In this document: piece after piece, positions 9,175 through 18,959 of the stretch
Position numbering within the stretch: position 1 is the stretch's first letter
Layout: every line of letters starts with the position of its first letter
NCBI RefSeq assembly: GCF_030272695.1
Contig: NZ_JARFYN010000018.1
Span: 1 to 64,000 of the forward strand
DNA: 64,000 bases
Direction of reading: 5' to 3'
Source of the DNA: Martinezella calliandrae
GTDB taxonomy: Bacteria; Pseudomonadota; Alphaproteobacteria; Rhizobiales; Rhizobiaceae
Notes under the pieces: model-generated
The model's input: only the letters and a program-made list of their open reading frames with translations
Database searches by the model: none
Told to the model about the DNA's origin: nothing
Position numbers and translations under genes: made by a program

Positions 9175-10656
9175 TTATTCCGCGAGTTTGTTGTCGAGGT
9201 ATAGCTGCAGGGTGGCCCGCGTCCCCTTTTCCCACAGTGTTTTTAATGCATGGGCAAAGCGCTTGCGGAAAAGATCCGACTTGGCGACGTTGCCGAAGAT
9301 ATCGTCGAAGACGAGAAAGGCGTTCGGATCATCCTTGGCCTTCAGCGCTGCGGCATGCAGCCGGTCCGCGCTGGCATCGTTGAAGACAATCTCCTTGCCG
9401 CTGTCCGTCCCGCCGGCGAAGTAGCGGCACCACAGTGCCGAAACCAGCGCCAGGCCCACGACATCTTCGTTGCGGCGCAGACGGTCGGCAGTTGACGGCA
9501 GGATGAACTTCGGCTGCCGGTTCGAACCGTCCTGCGCCAGGCGCGGAATGGTGTCGGCAATCTTCCGATTGGAGAAGCGCCGCTCGATCAGATTGAAATA
9601 ATCGGCAAGAACCGTATCTGGCACCGGCGGGATCACGGGAATGATCTCCTCGTTCTCGAGCTTGGCGAGGTAAGCGCGGATCAGGGGCTCTTCCATGGCC
9701 TCGTGCACGAAATGAACATCCATCAGCGCCGCCGGATAGGCGATTGCCGCATGGCCGCCGTTGAGGATGCGGATCTTCATGTGCTCATAGGGCGTAACAT
9801 CCGGCACGAAGGTGACGCCGACCTTTTCCAGCGCCGGGCGGCCCGCCGGGAAATTGTCTTCCAGCACCCATTGCTTGAACTCTTCGCAATAAACCGGCCA
9901 GTTGTCCTCGATATCGAAGACTTCCTTCAGCAGATCGATCTCGCGGGCACCGGTCGCCGGCGTGATGCGGTCGACCATGCCATTCGGGAAGGCGACATTG
10001 GTGGCAATCCAGTCGGCAAAGGCCGGATCTGAAAGCTTCGCCGTACCGACGACGGCCGCTTTGGTGACGCCGCCATTGTGGGGAATGTTGTCGCAGGACA
10101 TGACGGTGAAGGGCTTGAGGCCGGCCGCGCGGCGAGCCTTGAGGCCGGCGACGATCAGGCCGAACACCGTCTTCGGCGCATCCGCATTCTGACCGTCTGC
10201 AACGATGGCCGGATGGCCGGGATTGAACTTGCCGGAGGCGTCGATGAAATAGCCGCCTTCGGTGATCGTCATCGAGACGATGCGGATCGAAGGGTCGGCG
10301 AGCTTGGCGATGATGGTCTTGTCGTCGCCGACCGGCAGGATGTCGATCATCGGCGCCGTAACGCGCGCTGCGGTGCGATTATTGTCCTGCTCGACCACCG
10401 TCGTCAGGAAATTCTGCGCTGCGAGCTTCTCGCGCATGGCGACGTCCGAAGGCAGCACGCCGGCGCCGATGATCGCCCAATCATGGTCCTGGCCGGCATT
10501 GAAGAGGTCGTCAAGGTAGATTGCCTGATGGGCGCGATGGAAATTTCCGACGCCGAAATGAACGATGCCCGCCGACAGCGATTTTGGATCGTAGGCCGGG
10601 ATGGCAGCCGTTGCAGCCGCCTCCTGAAGGGTTGCGAGCGATAATTTGCACGTCAT
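9175..10656 (-). CDS. mtlK: Mannitol 2-dehydrogenase (polyol long-chain dehydrogenase)
   Basis: 493 residues, the usual length of the family. It oxidises D-mannitol to D-fructose with NAD; relatives also accept D-arabinitol or D-sorbitol. The N-terminal Rossmann fold shows FGVGNFHRAHQA. The catalytic Lys, Asn and His are spaced as in the family in KIRILNGGHAA, and SCDNIPHNGG is the conserved substrate loop. The start at 10656 follows AGAAGGAC. It lies downstream of the smo transporter genes, but about 155 bases with two hairpins separate it from smoK. The usual smoS sorbitol dehydrogenase gene is missing from this gap. Confidence 0.93.
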   Translation of the reverse strand: MTCKLSLATLQEAAATAAIPAYDPKSLSAGIVHFGVGNFHRAHQAIYLDDLFNAGQDHDWAIIGAGVLPSDVAMREKLAAQNFLTTVVEQDNNRTAARVTAPMIDILPVGDDKTIIAKLADPSIRIVSMTITEGGYFIDASGKFNPGHPAIVADGQNADAPKTVFGLIVAGLKARRAAGLKPFTVMSCDNIPHNGGVTKAAVVGTAKLSDPAFADWIATNVAFPNGMVDRITPATGAREIDLLKEVFDIEDNWPVYCEEFKQWVLEDNFPAGRPALEKVGVTFVPDVTPYEHMKIRILNGGHAAIAYPAALMDVHFVHEAMEEPLIRAYLAKLENEEIIPVIPPVPDTVLADYFNLIERRFSNRKIADTIPRLAQDGSNRQPKFILPSTADRLRRNEDVVGLALVSALWCRYFAGGTDSGKEIVFNDASADRLHAAALKAKDDPNAFLVFDDIFGNVAKSDLFRKRFAHALKTLWEKGTRATLQLYLDNKLAE

Positions 10657-10720
10657 GTCTCAAGTCCTTCTGAAAGGTCTTTTGCTCCGGAGGGGTTGGG
10701 AATACTTCTCCGGTTAGGAT

Positions 10721-10794
10721 AACTTGGGCTTACCCGCATCGACGGATGCGGGCCCAAGTTTAAATGGCATTCGCCTGCCCGTGCGAGCCGGGCA
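10721..10794. other. Two hairpins between smoK and mtlK
   Basis: A long dyad runs from AACTTGGG (10721-10728) to CCCAAGTT (10753-10760), with an inner stem CCCGCATC/GATGCGGG (10733-10752). A smaller dyad TGCCCG/CGGGCA follows (10776-10794). Neither has a T run on the minus strand, so I read them as RNA-processing or mRNA-stabilising structures rather than terminators. Confidence 0.6.
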
Positions 10795-10811
10795 TGGCAA
10801 GGGCGTTTGAT

Positions 10812-11810
<999 letters not shown>

Positions 11811-11821
11811 GTTTCTCTTCC

Positions 11822-12664
11822 TTACTTAACCGCGCCGAAGGTGAGGCCGCGAACGAGTTGTTTTTGCGAGAACCAGCCTAGAATCAGGATCGGGGCAATC
11901 GCCATGGTCGATGCTGCTGAAAGCTTAGCGTAGAACAAGCCTTCCGGGCTGGAATAGGAGGCAATGAAGGTGCTGAGCGGCGCCGCGTCGACCGCGGAGA
12001 GGTTCAGCGTCCAGAAGGCCTCGTTCCATGCGAGGATGATGTTGAGCAGCATCGTCGAGGCAAGGCCCGGGATCGCCATCGGCGTCAGCACGTAGATAAT
12101 CTCCTTGGCAAGCGACGCGCCGTCCATGCGAGCCGCTTCGAGGATCTCGCCGGGGATTTCCTTGAAGTAGGTGTAGAGCATCCAGACAATGATCGGCAGG
12201 TTGATCAGCATTAGCACGACGACCATGCCGAGGCGGCTGGCGAACTGGTTGTTGAGCAGGCCGAAAGCCTGGAACAGCAGGTAGATCGGGATGAAGGCGC
12301 CGACCGGCGGCATCATCTTGGTGGACAACATCCACATCAGCACGTCCTTGGTGCGCTTGGTCGGCGAAAATGCCATGGCCCAGGCAGCCGGAACGGCAAC
12401 GATCAAACCGAGGATCGTCGAGCCGAAAGCGATGAGGACCGAGTTACCGAAGTGAAGGAAATAGTTCGAGCGCGATTGCACCTCGAAATAATTCTCCAGC
12501 GTCCAATGGAAGAAGAGGAACTGCGGAGGCGAAGCGACGGCGTCGCCTTCTGTCTTGAAGCTTGTCAGGAACGTCCAGAGGATCGGGAAGAAGATCAGGA
12601 TCGCGACGATCCAGGCAGCGATGGATACGACCACCTTGCGTTTGGTTGAGACAGAGCGAGCCAT
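11822..12664 (-). CDS. smoG: Polyol ABC transporter permease (MalG type)
   Basis: 280 residues with six hydrophobic helices; the first is near residues 12-32 ([20 protein letters not shown]). The EAA loop that contacts the ATPase is at about residues 180-200 ([20 protein letters not shown]). It forms the inner-membrane channel with SmoF. GGAGG precedes the ATG at 12664, and only one base separates it from the smoF stop, so the two are translationally linked. Confidence 0.9.
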   Translation of the reverse strand: MARSVSTKRKVVVSIAAWIVAILIFFPILWTFLTSFKTEGDAVASPPQFLFFHWTLENYFEVQSRSNYFLHFGNSVLIAFGSTILGLIVAVPAAWAMAFSPTKRTKDVLMWMLSTKMMPPVGAFIPIYLLFQAFGLLNNQFASRLGMVVVLMLINLPIIVWMLYTYFKEIPGEILEAARMDGASLAKEIIYVLTPMAIPGLASTMLLNIILAWNEAFWTLNLSAVDAAPLSTFIASYSSPEGLFYAKLSAASTMAIAPILILGWFSQKQLVRGLTFGAVK

Positions 12665-12665
12665 C

Positions 12666-13538
12666 TTAAGCCTCCAGATTCTTGCCGACTGCGCGCATCA
12701 GGAAGATCGCGACGATATTAGCGAGAATGACGGCGATGATGCCGCCCGCCGATGCGCCGCCGACATCTTGCTGCAGAACGAGCTGCGAATAGACCAGGTA
12801 AGTAAGGTTGGTCGTGGCTGTGCCGGGACCGCCATTGGTGGTCACCAGGATTTCGGCGAAGGCTGAGAGCAGGAAGATCGTCTCGATGAGGATGACGACC
12901 GTGATCGCTCGTGCCAGATGCGGCAGGACGATGTAGATGAACTTCGAAACCGCGCCGGCGCCGTCCATTTCGGCGGCTTCCTTCTGTTCTTCGTCGAGTG
13001 ACTGCAATGCCGTCAGCAGGATGAGCGTTGCGAAGGGCAGCCACTGCCAGGCAACGATGATGATGATCGAAAATAGGGGAACCGTCTCCAGCCAGGTCAG
13101 CGGTTCGAGCCCGAAAAACTTGAAAAGATGCGCCAGAAGCCCGTTTACGGGGTTCATGAACATATGTTTCCAAACAAGAGCGGCGACCGTCGGCATGACG
13201 AAGAAGGGCGCTAGCACCAACATGCGCACGATGCTTTGGCCGAAGATCGGCTGATCGAGAAGGAGCGCGAGAGCAATGCCGCCGACCACCGTGATGATCA
13301 ACGCGCCGCCCACGAGCAAAAGCGTGACAAGCAACGAATTCCAGAAGGCCGGGTCGGTGACGAAATATTGGTAGTTGAGGAGCCCGACGAATTCATGCTC
13401 GCCGGGGGACATGAGATTGTAGTTGAGGGTCGAGAAGTAGATCGTCATGACCAGCGGGACGATCATCCACGCAAAGAGAAGCAACACAGAGGGCGCCATC
13501 ATGACGCGGGCGGTAGAACGGGTGTGTAGCGTTGCCAT
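12666..13538 (-). CDS. smoF: Polyol ABC transporter permease (MalF type)
   Basis: 290 residues with six hydrophobic helices; the first is at residues 13-35 (MMAPSVLLLFAWMIVPLVMTI). The EAA-loop equivalent is EAAEMDGAGAVSKFIYIVLP. It is the partner of SmoG in the membrane. The start at 13538 has only a weak ribosome binding site. It is separated from smoE by 150 bases holding two strong hairpins, which probably set the high ratio of binding protein to permease. Confidence 0.9.
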   Translation of the reverse strand: MATLHTRSTARVMMAPSVLLLFAWMIVPLVMTIYFSTLNYNLMSPGEHEFVGLLNYQYFVTDPAFWNSLLVTLLLVGGALIITVVGGIALALLLDQPIFGQSIVRMLVLAPFFVMPTVAALVWKHMFMNPVNGLLAHLFKFFGLEPLTWLETVPLFSIIIIVAWQWLPFATLILLTALQSLDEEQKEAAEMDGAGAVSKFIYIVLPHLARAITVVILIETIFLLSAFAEILVTTNGGPGTATTNLTYLVYSQLVLQQDVGGASAGGIIAVILANIVAIFLMRAVGKNLEA

Positions 13539-13603
13539 GGCAAGTACCGACCTATCTTATAGCAGGGGGAAGTGGCCGTGGACCGGACCGGCTAAAATAA
13601 AGA

Positions 13604-13670
13604 AGGCCGCCGAAGAGCAGTTCGGGCACCCGGCGGCCTAAGGGAGGGAGCGCTACCAGGCGCTCCCTCC
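13604..13670 (-). terminator. Tandem hairpins between smoE and smoF
   Basis: Two perfect stems stand in series. GGAGGGAGCGC/GCGCTCCCTCC (13643-13670) comes first on the transcript. AGGCCGCCG/CGGCGGCCT (13604-13639) follows and ends in TTCTTTATTTT on the minus strand, so it can act as a partial terminator. This fits attenuation or mRNA protection downstream of a binding-protein gene. Confidence 0.75.
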
Positions 13671-13688
13671 TTACCCTTGGGAGGTTTC

Positions 13689-15005
13689 TTATTTCGGATA
13701 GCCAGCCTTGGTCATTTCACGGCTGGTCAGTTGCTGCGCGGCCTTGAGGGCTTGATCGACGGGAATCTGACCTGCAAGGGCAGCGGAGAACTGCTGGCCG
13801 ACGGCGGTGCCGATACCCTGGAATTCAGGGATAGCGACGAACTGGACGCCGACATAAGGAACCGGCTTAACGGTCGGGTGAGCCGGATCAGCCGCGTTGA
13901 TCGAGTCGAGCGTCATCTTCGCGAAAGGTGCTGCCTTCTGATAGTCCGCATTCGCATAGAGCGAGGCGCGGGTGCCGGGAGGTGCATTCAGCCAGCCTTC
14001 CTTCTGGGCAACGAGATTGGTGTAATCCTTGCTGGTTGCCCATTCGATGAACTTCTCAGCAGCTTCGGTCTTCTTCGAAGAGGCCGGAACCGCCAAGCTC
14101 CATGCCCAAAGCCAGTTGCCGCGCTTGCCAAGGCCCTTGTCCGGCGCCAGGGCGAAGCCAACCTTGTCGGCTACCTTCGATTGCTTCGGGTCGGAAACGA
14201 AGGAAGCTGCGACCGTCGCGTCGATCCACATACCGCACTTGCCGGTCTGGAACAGCGAGAGGTTTTCGTTGAAGCCGTTGGACGAAGCGCCCGGAGGGCC
14301 GGCGTCCTTCATCAGCTTGACGTAGAAGTCCAGCGTGTCTTTCCATTCCGGCTGATCGAACTGCGGCTTCCACTTCTCGTCGAACCAGCGAGCGCCGAAC
14401 GAATTCGACATCGCCGTCAGAAATGCCATGTTTTCGCCCCAGCCAGCCTTGCCGCGAAGGCAGATGCCGTAGATTTCATGATCCTTGTCGGCAATCTTGC
14501 GGGCTGCGTCGGCGATGAAGTCCCAGGTCGGCGCATCCGGCATCTTCAAGCCGGCCTTTTCGAACAGGTCCTTACGGTACATCACCATCGAGCTTTCGCC
14601 GTAGAACGGCGCAGCATAGAGTTTCCCGTCCACCGTCAGGCCACTGCGGATAGGCGGGAGAATGTCATCCACATCATAATTCTTGTCGGCAGTAAGCTTA
14701 TCGAGCGGGGCGAGCCAGCCGAGCTTACTCCAGATCGGCACTTCATAGGTGCCGATCGTCAGCACGTCATATTGGCCGCCTTTGGTAGCGATGTCGGTCG
14801 TAACCTTCTGGCGCAATACGTTTTCTTCGAGCGTGACCCACTGCAGGTCAATGTCGGGGTTCTTGGCTTTGAAATCGTCCGTAAGCTTCTGCATACGGAC
14901 CATGTCGCCATTGTTCACAGTAGCAATCGTGAGGGTTTCGGCGGACGCCATTCCAGCAAACACCAGTGCGGAGCATGCGCCCAGCAGGAAAGTTTTCAAT
15001 TTCAT
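13689..15005 (-). CDS. smoE: Polyol ABC transporter substrate-binding protein
   Basis: 438 residues, a CUT1 extracellular solute-binding protein. A signal peptide covers residues 1-22, ending at AGMASA before ETLTIATV. The mature part has the typical WTLEENV-like and tryptophan-rich sugar-binding segments. It captures the polyol in the periplasm and hands it to SmoFG. The ATG at 15005 follows GGAGGAA; an upstream in-frame start at 15056 would put 17 residues before the signal peptide. It is the first gene of the transporter unit, with a clear promoter and palindrome just upstream. Confidence 0.92.
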   Translation of the reverse strand: MKLKTFLLGACSALVFAGMASAETLTIATVNNGDMVRMQKLTDDFKAKNPDIDLQWVTLEENVLRQKVTTDIATKGGQYDVLTIGTYEVPIWSKLGWLAPLDKLTADKNYDVDDILPPIRSGLTVDGKLYAAPFYGESSMVMYRKDLFEKAGLKMPDAPTWDFIADAARKIADKDHEIYGICLRGKAGWGENMAFLTAMSNSFGARWFDEKWKPQFDQPEWKDTLDFYVKLMKDAGPPGASSNGFNENLSLFQTGKCGMWIDATVAASFVSDPKQSKVADKVGFALAPDKGLGKRGNWLWAWSLAVPASSKKTEAAEKFIEWATSKDYTNLVAQKEGWLNAPPGTRASLYANADYQKAAPFAKMTLDSINAADPAHPTVKPVPYVGVQFVAIPEFQGIGTAVGQQFSAALAGQIPVDQALKAAQQLTSREMTKAGYPK

Positions 15006-15030
15006 ATCTTCCTCCCAGAAGATCAAATGA

Positions 15031-15084
15031 TGAGCATTCGCTTTGCTCGTGAGCAATTACTCGTCTTTTGCCGCAAAATGTCAA
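15031..15084 (-). promoter_or_regulatory. smo promoter with overlapping palindromic operator
   Basis: On the minus strand TTGACA (15079-15084) and AGTAAT (15056-15061) are exactly 17 bases apart. The palindrome TTGCTC-GT-GAGCAA (15043-15056) touches the -10, and a third half site TGAGCA lies at 15031-15036, closer to smoE. A repressor or sugar-released regulator bound here would block transcription. The SorC regulator encoded next door is the obvious candidate; its binding is inferred. Confidence 0.65.
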
Positions 15085-15145
15085 TGCGGATTCGTTGCTG
15101 CGTTGCCGAACATGCAGCTCATCTATTTGTTTTTACGATGTTTAT

Positions 15146-15170
15146 TTTTTGCTCAGTCCTTGAGCAAAAA
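15146..15170. terminator. Hairpin at the 3' end of the SorC regulator gene
   Basis: TTTTTGCTCA and TGAGCAAAAA form a perfect 10-bp stem with a 5-base loop, over the regulator's stop codon. The stem carries the T and A runs itself. It also repeats the TTGCTC/GAGCAA half sites of the smo operator with a wider spacer, so it could be a second operator instead. Confidence 0.5.
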
Positions 15171-16106
15171 TTCAGCAACCGCTTCGTCGGTGATCAAACC
15201 ATTGATCTGGTGGCCTCTAACGGCAGCCTTGATGGCCTCGAACTTGCGTTTGCCCTTGGCGATTCCTATGACCGAGGAGGCTTCGCGCGGCGGAAGCGGT
15301 GCGCTGGCGACCCGGTCGTTGACGTCGTCCGACATCAGCTTGCCCTCGCCATCGAAGACCCAGCCGCAGATTTCGCCTGCCGCTCCCCGCTTCATCAATG
15401 CCAGCATCTCGTCCTTCTCGAGAAAACCATCGAGACACAGCGGCGCCTCGACGCCCATCTCGCCGATGCCGACGAAAGTCACGTCGGCCTGTGCGCTGAT
15501 ATCGAGCGTCGAGCGTACCAGCGCCTGCGCATGCAGAAGTTCGCGTTCGGCGGCCGAGGAAACGAGAACCGGCAACGGCATCGGATAGTGCCGCGCCTTG
15601 ACCGCATCGGCCATGCTGAAGATGACATTGTAATAGGCGGCCGAACCGTCCGGACCGATATTGCCCGTCAGCGATACGACGCGATGCTGCGGACATTCGA
15701 TGACTGGCAGTTGATCGACGGCGGCTTTCAGCGTGCGGCCGGTACCGATCGCCAGCACGATCGGATCGCTTCGCTTCAGCCAACGCTCGATTTCTGCGGC
15801 CCCCGCTTCGGCAATGCCCACCGTGGACGATGTCCCGTCCGGATCGCTCGGCACCACTTCGACATGCCTGAGCTTGAACTTTTCGCGTAGCGCCACCGCA
15901 TATTCGAGGCAGGCGGCGATCGGATGATCCAGCCGCACCTTGATCAGCCGCTCGGCAACCGCGAGCGACACCAGCCGCTGAGCCGATTGTCGGGAGATAC
16001 CCATGGCGATGGCGATCTCGTCCTGCGTCCGCCCGGCAACGTAATACAGCCAGCCAGCTCGCGCCGCGTCGTCAAGCCGCCCTTGGGAATCCAACTTCCT
16101 GGCCAT
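15153..16106 (-). CDS. SorC-family sugar-binding transcriptional regulator of the smo operon
   Basis: 317 residues. The N-terminal helix-turn-helix is GRTQDEIAIAMGISRQSAQR (about residues 26-45). The remainder is the SorC effector domain (IGTGRTLKAAVDQLP, VVSLTGNIGPDG). Its place directly upstream of smoE, on the same strand, matches the regulator of rhizobial sorbitol/mannitol operons. The ATG at 16106 is chosen with GAAGGAAC before it; a GTG one codon earlier is also possible. The gap to smoE (147 bases) holds a strong promoter, so smoE need not be cotranscribed with it. Confidence 0.88.
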   Translation of the reverse strand: MARKLDSQGRLDDAARAGWLYYVAGRTQDEIAIAMGISRQSAQRLVSLAVAERLIKVRLDHPIAACLEYAVALREKFKLRHVEVVPSDPDGTSSTVGIAEAGAAEIERWLKRSDPIVLAIGTGRTLKAAVDQLPVIECPQHRVVSLTGNIGPDGSAAYYNVIFSMADAVKARHYPMPLPVLVSSAAERELLHAQALVRSTLDISAQADVTFVGIGEMGVEAPLCLDGFLEKDEMLALMKRGAAGEICGWVFDGEGKLMSDDVNDRVASAPLPPREASSVIGIAKGKRKFEAIKAAVRGHQINGLITDEAVAEFLLKD

Positions 16107-16173
16107 CACGTTCCTTCGTAGATGCGAAAACAGCGCCGCTTTTTCCAGACGGAGCTTTGATGCGGTACGTTAC

Positions 16174-16626
16174 TCAGTTTTCCGGCGGAATGACGCCTTT
16201 GGTCAAGGTAAAACAACCATAGAAGCGGCGCTCTCCGGTCTGGATCACGCAATAAGCGGTTTTTGCCCGCTCATAGAAAGCGAAACGCTCGACTGACGTC
16301 AAAGGCCAATGTTTGTCTTCGGCGCGATTGATCGCGGCCTGCACTTCTTCCTGAACCTGCGGCACGACGTCCGGCGCACCGACCACTTCCATACGCGTCG
16401 CCGCGTCGGCGACGAACGTATCGAGCGGCATCAGCGACAGGACGGCCGCAACGGCTTCGGGCGCCGACACATTGTCGATCCGCAGAAGGTGACCGAGCCT
16501 CGTCTGGCGCGCAACGGCGTCGGCAGGAAAATTCGTATCGACGATCGCCAGCATGTCGCCATGCCCCATCGATTTCAACGCATGCAGCACATCCGCATTC
16601 AATAGCGGCGAAATTCCCTTCAGCAT
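16174..16626 (-). CDS. RbsD/FucU-type sugar mutarotase
   Basis: 150 residues, usual for FucU. The family interconverts alpha and beta anomers of fucose, ribose or related sugars. The conserved segments GHGDMLAIVDTNFPA near residue 20-35 and the C-terminal AYCVIQTGERRFYGCFTL support the fold; the GHGD histidine is the catalytic one in the family. The ATG at 16626 follows GGAGGAGG. It ends 67 bases before the SorC regulator on the same strand and may be cotranscribed with it, which suggests that sugars as well as polyols are handled by this island. Confidence 0.88.
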   Translation of the reverse strand: MLKGISPLLNADVLHALKSMGHGDMLAIVDTNFPADAVARQTRLGHLLRIDNVSAPEAVAAVLSLMPLDTFVADAATRMEVVGAPDVVPQVQEEVQAAINRAEDKHWPLTSVERFAFYERAKTAYCVIQTGERRFYGCFTLTKGVIPPEN

Positions 16627-16856
16627 GAACGAGCCTCCTCCAGCTCTTCGATCGGCGGCAATTCTATAGCCGCGCTCCTTATTGGGACGAAAGAAGTAAT
16701 CGCGGCGCCGATCTCTGTCCATAGCCGCCGTGAACGTTATCGATCGGAGAGGCCAGGGATAAGAACTGTCCTTCTCATTGTGGCTTATTTCGGCCTTTAT
16801 TGACCAGATAGGTTCGGCAGCATTAACTGCAGCAGCGCGAAAGTTGCGAGGGACAG

Positions 16857-17516
16857 GTGAGGATTCTTCTGGTCGAAGACGATGAGACGATCGGCGGCGC
16901 GGTTCGCGACCATATCGCCGCAACCCCGCATGCCATCGACTGGGTCAAAAACCTCGCCGATGCGACCGAGGTCACCAGCGCCGTGCATTATGGCCTTATC
17001 CTGCTTGACCTGCAGCTTCCCGACGGCGTCGGCATCGACTTCCTCAAGAAACTGCGCCGCAAACCTGATGAAACACCCGTCATTATCCTGACCGCGCGCG
17101 ACCAGATTTCCGACCGCATCGACGGGCTGAACAGCGGCGCCGACGACTATCTCGTCAAGCCTTTCAATCTCGACGAACTCTCCGCCCGCATCATGGCGGT
17201 GGCCCGCCGCTATAGCGGCAGTCCGCAGCCGACGATCCGCTTTGCCGATCTCGAAATCGACCTGCCGCAGCGGCGCATTTCGCTCTCCGGCAAGGATGTC
17301 GTGCTGACCGGGCGCGAATGGGCGGTTCTAGATCTGCTGGTGGCGCGACCAGGCGCCATCGTCTCGAAGGACCAGATCGAAGAAGCGCTCTATGCCTTCG
17401 GCTCGGAAATCGAAAGCAACACCGTGGAAGTCTATGTCAGCCGTCTGCGCAAGAAGATCGGCAGGGACCGCATCCGCACTGCCCGCGGCGTCGGCTATTG
17501 CCTGGGTGAGAGATGA
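16857..17516 (+). CDS. OmpR-family response regulator
   Basis: 219 residues. The receiver domain shows the acidic pair in LLVEDDE, the phosphate-accepting aspartate at residue 51 (LLDLQLPDG), and the lysine in YLVKPFN. The C-terminal winged helix includes LTGREWAVLDLLVARPG and ESNTVEVYVSRLRKKIG, of the QseB/PmrA subgroup. The start is GTG at 16857 with GAGGGA three bases upstream. The sensor kinase gene overlaps its end by four bases. Target genes are not visible from the sequence. Confidence 0.9.
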   Translation: MRILLVEDDETIGGAVRDHIAATPHAIDWVKNLADATEVTSAVHYGLILLDLQLPDGVGIDFLKKLRRKPDETPVIILTARDQISDRIDGLNSGADDYLVKPFNLDELSARIMAVARRYSGSPQPTIRFADLEIDLPQRRISLSGKDVVLTGREWAVLDLLVARPGAIVSKDQIEEALYAFGSEIESNTVEVYVSRLRKKIGRDRIRTARGVGYCLGER

Positions 17517-18865
17517 CGCGGCGCAGGGGTCTCAAACGCACCAGCATCACACGCCGCCTAATTGCGGCGCTCACCGGCACCGTCGTTTTGTTCTGGCTAA
17601 TCGCCGTTGGGATTGGCGTCTATGTGGTCAACAAGGAACTCTCCGAGACCTTCGACGGCGCATTGCAGGAAACCGCCCAGCGGCTGATGCCGCTGGTGGT
17701 CGACGATCTCGCCGATCGCGATCCAGCCGCCAATCCGCAGACCCTTGAAAACATGGAGAGGGGGCTCAATCGGGAATACCTGACTTACCAAGTGCTCGAC
17801 GCGACCGGCAAACTCCTCCTGCATTCCCATGATGCGCCGACGACGCCCTACGACGTGCCGCTGAAGATCGGATTCCACAATACGGCGAAATACCGAATCT
17901 ATACCGAATCCTCGCCGAACGAAGCGCTCTTCCTGCATGTCGCCGATGCTTTCAAGAATCGCCGGGAAGCAGCACGCGAAAGCGGCGTCGCGCTCCTCTG
18001 GCCGCTGCTCGCTCTGATCCCCGGCAGCATCCTCGCCATTTGGTTCATCGTCGGCCGCTCTCTTCGGCCGATTGACCGGTTGCGATCGGAAATTGCCACC
18101 AAGGACGGCGGCAACATGGCGCCATTGGAGAGCGATACGCTGCCGCATGAGCTGCAGCCGATCGCCCGCTCCGTCAACCTGCTGCTCGGCCGCCTGCGCT
18201 CCGCTCTCGAAGCCGAGCGGGAATTCACCGCCAACAGCGCCCATGAGCTGCGCACGCCGATAGCAGGCGCGCTCGCGCAGACGCAGCGCCTGATCGCCGA
18301 GCTGCCGAAAGGGCCGCTTGTCGAACGCGCTGGAAGGATCGAGACCTCGCTCTCCAATCTCGGCCGTCTGGCGGAGAAGCTGCTGCAGCTCTCCCGCGCC
18401 CAGGCCGGCATCGGCACCGGCGACAAGCCCGCCGATCTGATCGCCATCGTCGAAACCATCATCGGCGACTACGACCGCGACACCGGCACGGCCGGCCGCA
18501 TTCTCCTGGAAAACGAGGCGGACGAAAAGCTGATCCGCAACGTCGATATCGACGGCTTCGCCATCGTCATGCGCAACCTGCTCGAAAACGCCCTGATCCA
18601 CGGCCCCGCCAATGGCGAGGTGATCGTCAGGATCGACGGCGGTATCATTCGTGTTCTGAACGGCGGCCATGTGCTGTCACAGGAAGAACTGGCCGGTCTG
18701 AAAAAGCGGTTCTGGCGCGGCAGGACCAAAGCTTCCGGCTCCGGCCTCGGCCTTGCCATTGCCGAGCGCATTGTCGCACAGACCGGCGGCCGCCTCGATC
18801 TGCTGTCGCCGGCCACCGGTCAAGTGGACGGTTTTGAAGCCAGGATCGTTCTGCCGGAGGTCTGA
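17513..18865 (+). CDS. Sensor histidine kinase
   Basis: 450 residues. A first membrane helix at about 16-40 (ALTGTVVLFWLIAVGIGVYV), a periplasmic sensor of about 115 residues, and a second helix near 158-180. The phosphorylated histidine is in FTANSAHELRTPI (H box), the N box is NLLENALIHG, and the G box GSGLGLAIAERIV. It phosphorylates the response regulator whose gene overlaps it by four bases. The sensor region is of the QseC/TctE type, but no specific ligand can be named. Confidence 0.9.
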   Translation: MTRRRGLKRTSITRRLIAALTGTVVLFWLIAVGIGVYVVNKELSETFDGALQETAQRLMPLVVDDLADRDPAANPQTLENMERGLNREYLTYQVLDATGKLLLHSHDAPTTPYDVPLKIGFHNTAKYRIYTESSPNEALFLHVADAFKNRREAARESGVALLWPLLALIPGSILAIWFIVGRSLRPIDRLRSEIATKDGGNMAPLESDTLPHELQPIARSVNLLLGRLRSALEAEREFTANSAHELRTPIAGALAQTQRLIAELPKGPLVERAGRIETSLSNLGRLAEKLLQLSRAQAGIGTGDKPADLIAIVETIIGDYDRDTGTAGRILLENEADEKLIRNVDIDGFAIVMRNLLENALIHGPANGEVIVRIDGGIIRVLNGGHVLSQEELAGLKKRFWRGRTKASGSGLGLAIAERIVAQTGGRLDLLSPATGQVDGFEARIVLPEV

Positions 18866-18959
18866 TCCCACCTGGGACGGGCGCCGCTTGCCGATTAGCC
18901 TTGCAAAGACTGGCAAAGGGTGCGAGCAAGCGCAAAACGTTACCTGCAGGCGAATATTT

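Noticed and set aside
13677..15890. 737-codon plus-strand open frame over smoE and its regulator
   Set aside because: Antisense shadow of GC-rich coding sequence; the minus-strand proteins smoE and SorC are unmistakable.
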